Positions 24,730 through 33,957 of a DNA stretch of 54,729 nt are shown here, one piece after another; position 1 is the stretch's first letter; each line of letters starts with the position of its first letter. The stretch is from Chloroflexota bacterium (GTDB lineage: Bacteria; Chloroflexota; Ktedonobacteria; Ktedonobacterales; JACDGC01). The notes under the pieces are model-generated. The model ran no database searches, was not told where the DNA came from, and saw only the letters and a list, made by a program, of their open reading frames with translations. Where the stretch lies: contig JAJYBV010000006.1 of NCBI GenBank assembly GCA_021778805.1, forward strand, positions 1 to 54,729, given 5' to 3'. The position numbers and the translations under genes were made by a program.

Positions 24730-26034
24730 ATGCAGCAACAGCAATTTTCGAAGTTCGTGCGCGGATTTGCCCAGTTTTCCGTAGCAGCGATTGCCGTTTT
24801 AGCTATCAGCCTTGCGGCGTGCGGCGGTTCAACCAGCAGCGGATCCAGCGGACCTAAGAATTTGATTATCGCTTCCGAATTGCCCGTCACCGGAACAGAC
24901 GCAGGTGATGGAGTTCCCACCCAAAACGGTGTGCAGTTAGCAGTGTCGCAAAACGCCAATTTAGGAAATGGATATACATTAACGTTTCTCAGTGAAAATG
25001 ACGTAAGCACAACGACCGGCACACATGATCCGACTACCGGCGCAAACAATATTGTAACATTAGCCAATAACCCCAGTGTTATGGGCGTAGTTGGCCCGTT
25101 CAACAGCAATGTTGCCGGCGCAGAAATTCCGGTTGCCAACCGCTATGGTTTGACATTAATCAGCCCGTCAAACACAAACCCCGGCCTTACCCTACAGCAG
25201 TATGCAGCTGCGAATGGATTTGATTTTAGTACCCTGCACCCGGCTGGTAAACCCGATTATTATTTCCGTGTATGCGGCAATGATATCGACCAAGGCAAAT
25301 TAGACGCGAAAATTGCGTCTTCTCCACCGATTAGCGCCAAAACCGCATTTGTTATTGATGATAACGAAGCGTATGGTGTAGGTTTAGCGAATTTCTTCAC
25401 AACATATTTCCAGCAAGATGGCGGCACACTCGTTGGCACACGGCAGTCAATTTCGTTAAGCCAAGCCAGCACATTCCCAACTCTTGCCCAAAATATTGTT
25501 AACGCACATCCAAGCGTAATCTTCTACGGTGGTGTTACATCCAACGGCGCACCTCAGTTAAAAGCTCAGGTAGATAAAGCTGGCGGTCAGAACATCCCGT
25601 GGGTTGGCGGAGACGGTATTGCTGACGATCCTTCTTGGATAACCCAAGGCGGCGCAGACGCATTCAATGTTACTGGCACAGTTGCAGCGCCGGATGTTGG
25701 CACACTTGCAAAAAGCAATGCAGCTGCCCAAACCTTTGTACAGCAATATACTGCGAAATTTGGCTCAGCCCCGATTCCTTACAGCGCCATGTCCTATGAT
25801 GCAGCAATGATTGAAATTACTGCTATCAAAGATTTAATCAGCGCGGGAAAACCGGTAACTCGGGCTGCTGTGCGTGATGAAATTGCTGGTTTAACCTATT
25901 CAGGTGTCACCGGAAATATTTCATTTGATTCCAATGGTGACAACAAAGGTTCCAAGTTCTATAGTATTTATTATGCAGACCCCACATCAAAGCAGTGGGT
26001 ATTTGAAACTCAGATTGATACAAGCACTCTGTAG
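24730..26034 (+). CDS. livJ: Branched-chain amino acid type ABC substrate-binding lipoprotein
   Basis: A 434-residue periplasmic-binding-fold protein (type I, Leu/Ile/Val class). The N terminus is a lipoprotein signal, with lipobox LAAC at about residues 28-31 followed by a GGSTSSGSSG linker, so it is anchored outside the cytoplasmic membrane. Landmarks include GVQLAVSQNANLGNGY, VMGVVGPFNSNVAGAEIPVANRYGL, LISPSNTNPGL, TAFVIDDNEAYGVGLANFF and YDAAMIEITAI. AAGGAG stands 10 nt before the ATG. It heads a five-gene importer cluster, separated from the permeases by a strong hairpin. The real substrate may be an amino acid or amide and cannot be fixed. Confidence 0.93.
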   Translation: MQQQQFSKFVRGFAQFSVAAIAVLAISLAACGGSTSSGSSGPKNLIIASELPVTGTDAGDGVPTQNGVQLAVSQNANLGNGYTLTFLSENDVSTTTGTHDPTTGANNIVTLANNPSVMGVVGPFNSNVAGAEIPVANRYGLTLISPSNTNPGLTLQQYAAANGFDFSTLHPAGKPDYYFRVCGNDIDQGKLDAKIASSPPISAKTAFVIDDNEAYGVGLANFFTTYFQQDGGTLVGTRQSISLSQASTFPTLAQNIVNAHPSVIFYGGVTSNGAPQLKAQVDKAGGQNIPWVGGDGIADDPSWITQGGADAFNVTGTVAAPDVGTLAKSNAAAQTFVQQYTAKFGSAPIPYSAMSYDAAMIEITAIKDLISAGKPVTRAAVRDEIAGLTYSGVTGNISFDSNGDNKGSKFYSIYYADPTSKQWVFETQIDTSTL

Positions 26035-26093
26035 TTTGCAATTTCTGCATGTAAATAGCGCTTAACTCTGCAAAGCGTTCAGCATCCATCGCA

Positions 26094-26140
26094 GCAGCGC
26101 TTTCACTTGCAATTTTAATTCAGTGAGAGCGCTGCTTTAT
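26094..26140 (+). terminator. Hairpin between livJ and livH, probable attenuator
   Basis: GCAGCGCTTTCACT and AGTGAGAGCGCTGC pair over 14 positions with one wobble and a 14-nt loop, then TTTATTTC follows. It lies 60 nt after livJ. Partial termination here would make binding protein in excess over membrane subunits. The rest of the 480-nt gap holds no gene. Confidence 0.65.
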
Positions 26141-26555
26141 TTCAGCAAATTTCAGTTTTTAAAGTGTTTTCTGTAATGCGGCGCTGGTTTTGTCTGTAGC
26201 ATTCCTGGAACCAAAGCCCAGCATTTTTTCACCGATAGTTTGTACTGAGCAAACTTTTAGTTTATGTACAAATCTAATTGGTGGGGAAAGCAAATTTTTG
26301 ATTCTAAAGTTAAGCAAATATCTTGACTTAATTTTTAAAATCAGGCATACTCAATCTTAATATTAGTTTCATTACACGCTGAGCATTTTTCTGTCACTTC
26401 ATCATTTATTGGTGTTAAGAAAACATAAACGCGCTCAAGGCAGTAATTTTTTTAATGTTATCTGCAATTGCAGGTTGTTTCACCCTAAAAAATGAAAATT
26501 GTTACCATAGGCAGTAGTGAATGCTTTAAAAATTAACATTAGACAGGGAGTAGAT

Positions 26556-27497
26556 ATGTTTGTCCTTGCCTCAACTACATCCGGCATATTCATACAAACA
26601 ATGGTTAATGGCATAACCTTAGGCGCAGTTTATGCCTTGGTCGCCCTTGGATACACTATTGTGTATGGAATTGTAGAACTTATCAATTTTGCCCACGGCG
26701 ATGTTTTTATGTGGAGTACAGCTATTACGTTAGTTGTGCTAAACTCAATGCATGTTTCCACAGCAGTATATGGGTTTGCTCTTATCGGCTTGCTGTTATT
26801 GATGATTGTCATCGGCGCAGTCGTTTCCGGAACATTAAATGTCGCTATTGAACGGCTGGCGTATCGCCCGTTGCGCAAGGCTCCTCGCTTGGCTCCTCTC
26901 ATTGCGGCTATTGGTGTTTCATTTATTTTGGAAAACATTGCCGAACTATGGCTTGGCGCTTCCGGTATTTCATACCCAGACTTTTTCCCAAATGGCGGTA
27001 TTGTTTTGGGAGATGTAACTATTCAGTATATTGATTTGGTGGTAGTGGTTTTAACAGTGGTTTTAATGTATGGTTTAAATGTACTTGTCAAATCTACGAA
27101 AATGGGCAAGGCTATGCGCGCTACTGCGCAAGATCCCGAAGCAGCGGCGCTAATGGGCGTGGATATTAACCAAACAATTTCGTTTGCGTTTCTTGTAGGC
27201 GGTGTGTTGGCTGGAGTTGCCGGTGTTTTCTATAGTCTTGTTATCCCTGTTTATGCTTATAACGTCGGGTTTGAACTTGGCCTTATTGCGTTTACTGCGG
27301 CAGTGTTAGGTGGTATTGGAAACATTACCGGAGCAATGGCCGGAGGGTTCCTTATCGGCATCATAAAGGCATTAGCTACAAATTATTTGCCAAATGGCAG
27401 CGATCTGAGTGACGCTGTTGTTTTTGCTATTTTGGTTCTGGTGCTAGCCTTACGCCCATCTGGGTTGTTGGGTCAACAAGTACCGGATAAGGTTTGA
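26556..27497 (+). CDS. livH: Branched-chain amino acid type ABC permease LivH
   Basis: An inner-membrane permease of 313 residues with about 8 hydrophobic segments. It opens GIFIQTMVNGITLGAVYALVALGYTIVYGIVELINFAHGD, the LivH signature (quoted in parts: VNGITLGAVYALVALGYT, then IVELINFAHGD). The coupling region KAMRATAQDPEAAALMGVD is also standard. The frame opens at a GTG at 26517, but GGGAG 5 nt before the ATG at 26556 marks the start. It pairs with LivM to form the channel. Confidence 0.95.
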   Translation: MFVLASTTSGIFIQTMVNGITLGAVYALVALGYTIVYGIVELINFAHGDVFMWSTAITLVVLNSMHVSTAVYGFALIGLLLLMIVIGAVVSGTLNVAIERLAYRPLRKAPRLAPLIAAIGVSFILENIAELWLGASGISYPDFFPNGGIVLGDVTIQYIDLVVVVLTVVLMYGLNVLVKSTKMGKAMRATAQDPEAAALMGVDINQTISFAFLVGGVLAGVAGVFYSLVIPVYAYNVGFELGLIAFTAAVLGGIGNITGAMAGGFLIGIIKALATNYLPNGSDLSDAVVFAILVLVLALRPSGLLGQQVPDKV

Positions 27498-27513
27498 AAG
27501 GAAGTATTACGCA

Positions 27514-28839
27514 ATGTCTGCTTCACCTTCTCATTTTCAACAAAAAATGCAGAACCCATTGAAATCTTTGGGAATACGTAAAAAAATCGGTGATTTTTTA
27601 AATAATACAAAATTTTTGAACCGTTCACTCAGTTGGTATGTAACCGGTTGGCGCGTTGGAGTTTTTTGGGGTCTTATTGCGTTGTTTTTGCCGCAACTTC
27701 TTAATTTTTCCACTAATTTTCTGGATCAAACTTATTTTGCGCCCAATATTTTATTATTAGACGCCATTTTATGCGGCATTTATGTTATGCTGGCGCTTGG
27801 ATTGAATATTGTGGTGGGGTATGCCGGTTTGCTGGATTTGGGCTACGTGGCATTTTTTGTTATCGGTTCCTATACCGTAGCGTTTGCCACCAGCGGCATT
27901 ATTCGCAATATCCATAGTCAAGTAGTTAATATCCCGGCGCTTACTTTCTGGGAGGCTATTCCGCTGGCCGCGTTGATTGCCGGATTTATGGGTGTGCTTC
28001 TTGGCGCGCCGACTTTGCGACTGCGCGGCGATTATTTGGCAATTGTAACGCTGGGTTTCGGTGAAATTGTTCCCATTGTTATTAAAGATGTGCCGTTCTT
28101 TTATGGCGCATTAGGCTTTCAGGTGCCGCCAGCTCCAGTAGTGAACACTCCATTTGGTCAGGTGGATTTTGGCAATCCGCTGGATTTTTCGGCGTTTTAT
28201 TATTTAACATTGGCAGTCATTATTTTGATTGTGATGTTTAATATTTTATTGCGCAACTCAAGTATTGGCAGAGCCTGGATTGCCATTCGCGAAGATGAAC
28301 TTGCCGCATCGGCTTCCGGCGTAAATTTGGTTCGCATTAAACTGATGGCGTTTGGTTTAGGCGCTGCAATTGGCGGCATCGGCGGTGTGTTTAACGGCGT
28401 GATGACATCTAGTATCAGTTACGATCAATTTTCCTTTCAAGTCTCTATATCTGTGCTGATTATGATTGTACTGGGTGGAATCGGCAGCATTCCCGGTGTT
28501 ATCGTCGGCGCAATTTTACTGCGCTTTATTGATGTTTATGTCATTTCAACTATCAGCAATATGCTGCAAACAAATACGGCGCTGGCTAATCCATCTAATC
28601 CATTTCATTTTCTGGTCAGCTTTAACTTGAATACCACCAAGTTTTTGATTTTTGGCTTGGTGCTGCTTTTGATGATTATATTAAGGCCTCAGGGTATCAT
28701 ACCCAATAAACGCCGGCAGCTTGAATTGAAAGGTGTTGGCCTTGCCCCTGAAGAATTATCCGTTATTGGAGAAATAGAGCGCGAAGAAGAAGGCTCTTCC
28801 GCTCCTCCGGAATCTGTTGAAGGCTTGGGAGATATTTAA
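27514..28839 (+). CDS. livM: Branched-chain amino acid type ABC permease LivM
   Basis: A 441-residue permease. A long N-terminal region of about 75 residues with one extra TM precedes the LivM core: GIYVMLALGLNIVVGYAGLLDLGYVAFF, given here in parts (LALGLNIVVGYAGLLDLG), LRLRGDYLAIVTLGFGEI, GRAWIAIREDELAASASG and VLGGIGSIPGVIVGA. The C terminus is a hydrophilic acidic tail. It starts 16 nt after livH, with AAGGAAG upstream, and ends immediately before livG. Confidence 0.95.
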   Translation: MSASPSHFQQKMQNPLKSLGIRKKIGDFLNNTKFLNRSLSWYVTGWRVGVFWGLIALFLPQLLNFSTNFLDQTYFAPNILLLDAILCGIYVMLALGLNIVVGYAGLLDLGYVAFFVIGSYTVAFATSGIIRNIHSQVVNIPALTFWEAIPLAALIAGFMGVLLGAPTLRLRGDYLAIVTLGFGEIVPIVIKDVPFFYGALGFQVPPAPVVNTPFGQVDFGNPLDFSAFYYLTLAVIILIVMFNILLRNSSIGRAWIAIREDELAASASGVNLVRIKLMAFGLGAAIGGIGGVFNGVMTSSISYDQFSFQVSISVLIMIVLGGIGSIPGVIVGAILLRFIDVYVISTISNMLQTNTALANPSNPFHFLVSFNLNTTKFLIFGLVLLLMIILRPQGIIPNKRRQLELKGVGLAPEELSVIGEIEREEEGSSAPPESVEGLGDI

Positions 28840-29640
28840 ATGGCTGGAACATCTAAGGGAGAAGTGCTTTTACAACTGAAAAATGTTACCAAAAGTTTTG
28901 GCGGCCTTACCGCGGTAGATTCCATTAATTTGGAAATTCGCAAAGGTGAAATTTTCAGTATTATTGGCCCAAATGGCGCCGGAAAAACAACGGTATTCAA
29001 TTTAATTACAGGCATTTATCAACCAACGTCCGGAGAAATTATTTTTAATGGATCTTCTATTAAAAATCTTTCACCAGATAGGGTTTTGCGCCGCGGTATC
29101 GCACGCACATTTCAAAATATCCGCCTGTTTAATAATATGACGATTATGGAAAACGCCATGGTTGGGCAGCATCCCTTCATACCAAGTGACTTGTTTTCCG
29201 TAACTTTCCGGCTGCCGAATTACCGCGCAGCAGAAAAAAAAGCGCACAATCGCGCTTTAGAGCTTTTAGCTTTTTTTGGCTCTGAATTGGTTATGCGTAA
29301 AGAAGAGTATGCGGTAAATTTGGCGTATGCGGTTCGCCGCCGCTTAGAAATTGTCCGAGCTTTGGGATCTCGGCCGAAACTGCTGTTGCTTGACGAGCCA
29401 ACTGCCGGCATGAATGACGCCGAAACAGCGGATGCAATTAAATACATCCAAAGATTGCGGCAGGAATTTGATTTAACCATTTTGCTGATTGAACATAAAT
29501 TGCAGGTAACCATGGGCATTTCTGATAGAATTGCCGTTTTGGATTATGGGAAAAAGATTGCCGAGGGGATTCCGGCAGATATTCAGCATAATGATTTAGT
29601 TATCGAGGCATATCTTGGTAGGAAAGTTGAAGGCGCTTAA
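28840..29640 (+). CDS. livG: Branched-chain amino acid type ABC ATP-binding protein LivG
   Basis: A 266-residue ABC ATPase. Walker A is GPNGAGKTT and Walker B is LLLLDEPTAGMN, with IEHKLQVTMGISDRI as the H-loop; the LivG-specific GIARTFQNIRLFNNMT is also present. The ABC signature is degenerate: ANLPYGKQRRLEI in relatives is NLAYAVRRRLEI here, so the Ser/Pro-Tyr-Gly-Gln core is altered. In a LivG/LivF heterodimer one site may thus be weak. The ATG directly follows the livM stop, so the two are coupled. Confidence 0.94.
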   Translation: MAGTSKGEVLLQLKNVTKSFGGLTAVDSINLEIRKGEIFSIIGPNGAGKTTVFNLITGIYQPTSGEIIFNGSSIKNLSPDRVLRRGIARTFQNIRLFNNMTIMENAMVGQHPFIPSDLFSVTFRLPNYRAAEKKAHNRALELLAFFGSELVMRKEEYAVNLAYAVRRRLEIVRALGSRPKLLLLDEPTAGMNDAETADAIKYIQRLRQEFDLTILLIEHKLQVTMGISDRIAVLDYGKKIAEGIPADIQHNDLVIEAYLGRKVEGA

Positions 29641-29644
29641 AAGT

Positions 29645-30349
29645 ATGTTAGAATTGCAGAATATTAATACATTTTATGGCCCCAGCCACGTGCTGCAGGA
29701 TATGACTATAAAAGTGAACCAAGGCGAAATTGTTTGTTTGCTTGGCGCTAACGCTGCAGGTAAAACGACCACTATGAAAACAATTTTCGGCTTGGTGAAA
29801 CCCAAAGAAGGCAAAGTGATCTTTAAGGGCGAACGGTTGGATACACTGAAAACTGATCAAATTATAAAAAAAGGTATCATTCTTTCACCCGAGGGACGCC
29901 GTGTTTTTTCCCGTATGACTGTGCGTGAAAATTTGGAAATGGGTGCATTTATGTTTTCCTCTACCACGCAAATTGCTGAAGATATCGATAAGGTGTATGC
30001 GCTGTTTCCTCGTTTGAAAGAAAGGGATAAACAAATTTCCGGCACCATGTCTGGTGGGGAGCAGCAAATGCTGGCCATTGGGCGCGCTTTGATGGCGCGG
30101 CCGCAATTGTTGTGCTTGGATGAGCCTTCGCTTGGTCTTTCGCCAATTTTAGTGCAAACAGTATTCGACACCATACGTAAAATTCGGCAGGATGGTGTGA
30201 CAATATTTTTGGTGGAGCAAAATGCCTTTATGGCGCTGAATAATGCAGATAGAGGCTATGTTTTGCAATCCGGCAAAATTATATTGGAAGATACTGCGCA
30301 AAATTTGCTGAAAAATGACACCGTGCGGGCAGCATACCTTGGCGGCTAA
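29645..30349 (+). CDS. livF: Branched-chain amino acid type ABC ATP-binding protein LivF
   Basis: A 234-residue ABC ATPase that pairs with LivG. Its P-loop is GANAAGKTTT; the usual GANGAGK has one Gly to Ala change. It keeps SPEGRRVFSRMTVRENLEMGA, a canonical signature (TMSGGEQQMLAIGRALM), LLCLDEPSLGLSP and the H-loop LVEQNAFMAL. The frame extends ten codons upstream, overlapping livG, but the ATG at 29645 gives the family's normal beginning MLELQNINTFYG. Confidence 0.95.
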   Translation: MLELQNINTFYGPSHVLQDMTIKVNQGEIVCLLGANAAGKTTTMKTIFGLVKPKEGKVIFKGERLDTLKTDQIIKKGIILSPEGRRVFSRMTVRENLEMGAFMFSSTTQIAEDIDKVYALFPRLKERDKQISGTMSGGEQQMLAIGRALMARPQLLCLDEPSLGLSPILVQTVFDTIRKIRQDGVTIFLVEQNAFMALNNADRGYVLQSGKIILEDTAQNLLKNDTVRAAYLGG

Positions 30350-30355
30350 TGCATC

Positions 30356-31213
30356 GTGATAATCGACGCGCATACACACATTTTCCCTCCGGAAATATCC
30401 ACCGAAAAAGATAAGTTTTTGCGAAAAGACAGCTGGTTTGCTGAATTGTATACAAACCCCAAAGCGCGGCTGGCTTCCGCTGAAGATCTTATCACTTCGA
30501 TGGACCGCAATGGTATCGATACATCAGTTATATGCGGATTTGCTTGGAAAGACGCCGGGTTAATCCGCTTAACGAATGATTATTTGGCAGATGCTGTTCA
30601 GAAATATCCCTCCCGATGTATAGCGTTTGCTACTGTAAACCCAATAGCAAAAGATTGTACACAAGAAATAGAGCGCTGCGCCGAACTGGGGTTTCGCGGT
30701 ATTGGCGAACTGATGCCTGCCGGACAACGCTATGCATTAAGTGATAGCGCTGCGCTGCGCCCGCTGGCAGAGACGGCGCGAGAGCGCAACCTGATTATTT
30801 TAACCCACACCAGTGAACCTGTTGGCCATGTATACGCTGGCAAAGAGCAGGTGTTTCCTCAGGAATTGGCGGCATTTTTGGCGGCGTTTCCCGAAAATAA
30901 GGTTATTGCAGCGCATTGGGGTGGTGGTTTGCCATTTTATCATCTAATGCCGGAAATCCGTGCGCTTGCGAAAAATTGCTGGTACGACTGCGCAGCGGCA
31001 GCATATTTATACGATCCTGCGGTTTTCTCTGCCGCATTATACAGCGGTGTTTTGCCAGAGCATATTGTGTGGGGCAGCGACTATGCAATAATTAGCCAGA
31101 AAAAAATGCTGGCGTATATTCGGTCTGCCAATATAGAAACAACCGTGCTGGAAGCAGCGCTGGGGCTGAATATGCAACGGCTGCTGGACAGTATGCAAGA
31201 GATAAGCCGCTGA
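30356..31213 (+). CDS. Metal-dependent amidohydrolase (Amidohydro_2 family)
   Basis: A 285-residue TIM-barrel hydrolase or decarboxylase. The metal ligands of the family are visible: DAHTHIF at the N terminus (HxH), ILTHTSEP, VIAAHWGGG and GSDYAI. It begins with GTG 7 nt after livF, so it is probably the last gene of the importer operon. That context suggests it acts on an imported amide, lactone or aromatic acid, but no substrate can be named. The gene ends 3 nt from the converging DUF4129 gene. Confidence 0.88.
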   Translation: MIIDAHTHIFPPEISTEKDKFLRKDSWFAELYTNPKARLASAEDLITSMDRNGIDTSVICGFAWKDAGLIRLTNDYLADAVQKYPSRCIAFATVNPIAKDCTQEIERCAELGFRGIGELMPAGQRYALSDSAALRPLAETARERNLIILTHTSEPVGHVYAGKEQVFPQELAAFLAAFPENKVIAAHWGGGLPFYHLMPEIRALAKNCWYDCAAAAYLYDPAVFSAALYSGVLPEHIVWGSDYAIISQKKMLAYIRSANIETTVLEAALGLNMQRLLDSMQEISR

Positions 31214-31215
31214 AT

Positions 31216-32619
31216 TTATTTTGCCGAAAAATGTTCTGTAATTTGTTTAACCCATCCGCGGGCATTTCTTTTTTGTTCGACATCTGTTGTTATTTGGCCG
31301 TAGCGTTCTTGCCGGTAGGCGTTGGTTAACGCTTGCAGTGCGGTTTGCACATTACTTTTCTCTGGTTCTTCCGCTGCGATCATCTCTGTGAACAATCTTT
31401 GTTCGTATTCCAGCGGTGTTTCAACTATATTGCGCGCCAGCCGGGGCTGCTTTTTCTGAATATATTCCAGCAATTCCCGGTAGCGCGCTCTTATTGAATG
31501 ATCATCGATTTTGCCGGAGTCATAGGGCCAAAGAAAATTGTATTTTTTTGAAATTTCCGGAGATACTGCAAGATGTTCATGGATGTCATCATACGCTTCA
31601 GTGGAAGTGCGAATAAATGCTGTTTGAAGAATGCGCAGTATGATATATATCGTTATCAAGGCTAGCAGCGCTATCAAAATATATTGAATGATGGAAACGG
31701 TTTGCTGTGAAATCGCTGCATTTTGTATAGGTATAAATATTGGTTCTGATGAAGGTGGATTTGTATTGCCGCCTTTGTGAAAAAGGCTTTCTAAGAAATA
31801 GATGAACCAGCGCACCGGATAAAAAGCAAATTCAATAATAACCCCTAATATCAAAATAATTAGGAAAGCAAAAATTCCTAAAACATCCCAAAGCGGTGTA
31901 AAAAATGAAACAACTGCCTCTACCATATTCAGTGAAATAAAGGAATCAAAGACTAAGGAAAGTATCAGCAAGGTTCCGCTTAAAAGCGTTGTAAGCATTA
32001 GCCAGCGCATGGTTGGGCTGTGTCCGGATGTGTTGTTTATAAGATTTTTTTGCAAAACCGATAATCGGGCAAGTGATACAGTTATCAAGCCGCTTAACGC
32101 AAAAATTGGAAACAGCTGCAAAACAAAATTTGTATAGGCAAGTGAACTGAATTTTGTGGCGAATGCCGCCAAAACAAATGCGCCAAATCCTATAAGAAAA
32201 GCTTTTTGATGATCTTCCGCGCTTTTTTTGCCTCCGCTGATAATATGTGTTCGCCATATAACAACAGCAGTCAGCGCAATAATAATTTCTTTCAGCCAAA
32301 AATAATCTGTGAAAATATTGCTTAGGCTGGCAGCAGAAAACAATAGAAACGCCGCTATATAAATTGCAACTTCAAAGAAGCGAACATGCTTTTGAGAGCG
32401 GATTTTTTGTGAATATAGGAATCGGAGCAGCCATATTTGCGCTACATTAATGAGGAAAAATGAGGGCAAACGAAACGGAGAACCTGTGTAGGTATTTGCC
32501 AAAAATTGCGCTAACATTCCAAAAATAATTATGATTGGTGTTGATTCCATGAAACTTTGTGTTATCGGTATTAGGATGGCGTCCAACCGAATAACTGCTG
32601 ACAGTGATTTATTTTTCAT
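31216..32619 (-). CDS. Membrane protein with C-terminal DUF4129 domain
   Basis: A 467-residue protein with about 8-9 TM segments in the first 340 residues, then a cytoplasmic tail. Its DUF4129 part has SIRARYRELLEYIQKKQPRLARN, ETPLEYEQRL and ALTNAYRQERYGQ. DUF4129 is normally the C-terminal part of TgpA-type transglutaminases encoded after MoxR and DUF58 genes. Here the transglutaminase Cys-His-Asp domain is absent, so only the membrane and DUF4129 parts remain. It overlaps the DUF58 gene by 11 nt. Confidence 0.85.
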   Translation of the reverse strand: MKNKSLSAVIRLDAILIPITQSFMESTPIIIIFGMLAQFLANTYTGSPFRLPSFFLINVAQIWLLRFLYSQKIRSQKHVRFFEVAIYIAAFLLFSAASLSNIFTDYFWLKEIIIALTAVVIWRTHIISGGKKSAEDHQKAFLIGFGAFVLAAFATKFSSLAYTNFVLQLFPIFALSGLITVSLARLSVLQKNLINNTSGHSPTMRWLMLTTLLSGTLLILSLVFDSFISLNMVEAVVSFFTPLWDVLGIFAFLIILILGVIIEFAFYPVRWFIYFLESLFHKGGNTNPPSSEPIFIPIQNAAISQQTVSIIQYILIALLALITIYIILRILQTAFIRTSTEAYDDIHEHLAVSPEISKKYNFLWPYDSGKIDDHSIRARYRELLEYIQKKQPRLARNIVETPLEYEQRLFTEMIAAEEPEKSNVQTALQALTNAYRQERYGQITTDVEQKRNARGWVKQITEHFSAK

Positions 32620-33952
32620 CTGGTTTTCCGTTTATAATGTTCCAAAGCTCGGTTCCCCCGATATGATAAATGGGGATAGAGCCGGTGTATATTTGTATTT
32701 CTTCATCGGGTTCACCGGTTAACGCTAAAATAACTCCCATTCCGGCGCGCTGCATGGCAAATAGCTGCTCCACAATGTCGTCGTTTAAGGCGCGTATTGC
32801 GCCAACATACAAAATGGTGGCGCCGATAGGCAGTTCTTTTTGGATATTTTCCAATCGAAGATGCATAGATGATCCCCAAATGGCCAGTAACCTTGCCAGC
32901 GCACTTAATATGCGTTCCCCCTGTACAGAATCTCTGCCGATTGGCACGTAGGTTAAGCGGGTGTCTGTTAATTCCGTAAGCGGCTCATCCATCAGCAAAG
33001 TATCTTCCGAGATAACATGCTGTATAGATTGTAGCAAGCAGTTTGCAAGCAGCCCAACCGAATGCTTTTGCTCTAACGCCCATTCGGATATTGAAGCCGC
33101 AAACGTTATAGCCAGCTCTAGTAAATTTTCATCATACCCCATAGCAATTTGCGGATTTGTTGTTACATTTAAGGCAATCAGCAAATCAATATCATTGCTG
33201 GAATCGTATATTTTGCTGCGGAGCGCGCCGGCCCTTGCGGTGTTTTTCCAATGAATGCGCCGCGGATCGTCACCAATAATATATTCCCGAACACCTGTTA
33301 CCTTCAAAGGATCTTCAAGAAAACGCCGGTAAGGTTTCAATTCGCCCAGCGGACTACGGGCCGGCAGATTAAACAATTCTACATCCATAACTTTGGGATA
33401 GATAATGACGCCGGCGTTAGCGCTTCGCAGCAAGCGAATTTCACGAACTTTCCAGCCGAATGGATCGCTCATGCGAACTGTCACCGGGCCATAGATAAAA
33501 TATCCCCGTTTGGTAGCATGAAACATAAATTTACGGCGAATCCGCTCCATAGACCAAAGGGAGAAAGCGCTGATTAAATCCATTTTTCCGGCTTTGTAGG
33601 AAGATTGCGCGGTTTGTTTCAATAATGGGATATCGACAGATATTTCACAGGTCACTTCTATCCATGGCATGGGCAAGCGTTTCCGGTTTTCAACGGCGAT
33701 TTCCAGCGCAAAATCTTCTCCAATTGTAACGCGCCCGGGGAGCGTCTGTTGTTTTATGGAAACGCCCCGCGGCCCCAATCGATGCCATAATTCAAGAACG
33801 CCGCCGATAAAAGCTGCAAATAAGGCAAGCAGCAAGAATAAACCGTTTTTACTGACTGCGGCAAACAGAATAAGGGTTCCTGCAAAAAGAAACCATCCAA
33901 TGAATGCTAACTTGTCTTGTTCGGTTGGCAAATTGCTGACATTATAATCCAT
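32609..33952 (-). CDS. DUF58 domain protein
   Basis: A 447-residue protein. Two hydrophobic segments near the N terminus (about 14-45) come first, then an extended beta region, then the DUF58 motif GDDPRRIHWKNTARAGALRSKIYD at about residues 225-250 (quoted in part: DDPRRIHWKNTAR), followed by a vWA-like C-terminal fold (IDLLIALNVTTN). DUF58 proteins act with MoxR ATPases, probably in assembly or activation of envelope complexes. It starts 5 nt after the moxR gene and overlaps the DUF4129 gene. Confidence 0.92.
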   Translation of the reverse strand: MDYNVSNLPTEQDKLAFIGWFLFAGTLILFAAVSKNGLFLLLALFAAFIGGVLELWHRLGPRGVSIKQQTLPGRVTIGEDFALEIAVENRKRLPMPWIEVTCEISVDIPLLKQTAQSSYKAGKMDLISAFSLWSMERIRRKFMFHATKRGYFIYGPVTVRMSDPFGWKVREIRLLRSANAGVIIYPKVMDVELFNLPARSPLGELKPYRRFLEDPLKVTGVREYIIGDDPRRIHWKNTARAGALRSKIYDSSNDIDLLIALNVTTNPQIAMGYDENLLELAITFAASISEWALEQKHSVGLLANCLLQSIQHVISEDTLLMDEPLTELTDTRLTYVPIGRDSVQGERILSALARLLAIWGSSMHLRLENIQKELPIGATILYVGAIRALNDDIVEQLFAMQRAGMGVILALTGEPDEEIQIYTGSIPIYHIGGTELWNIINGKPDEK

Positions 33953-33957
33953 ATGAA

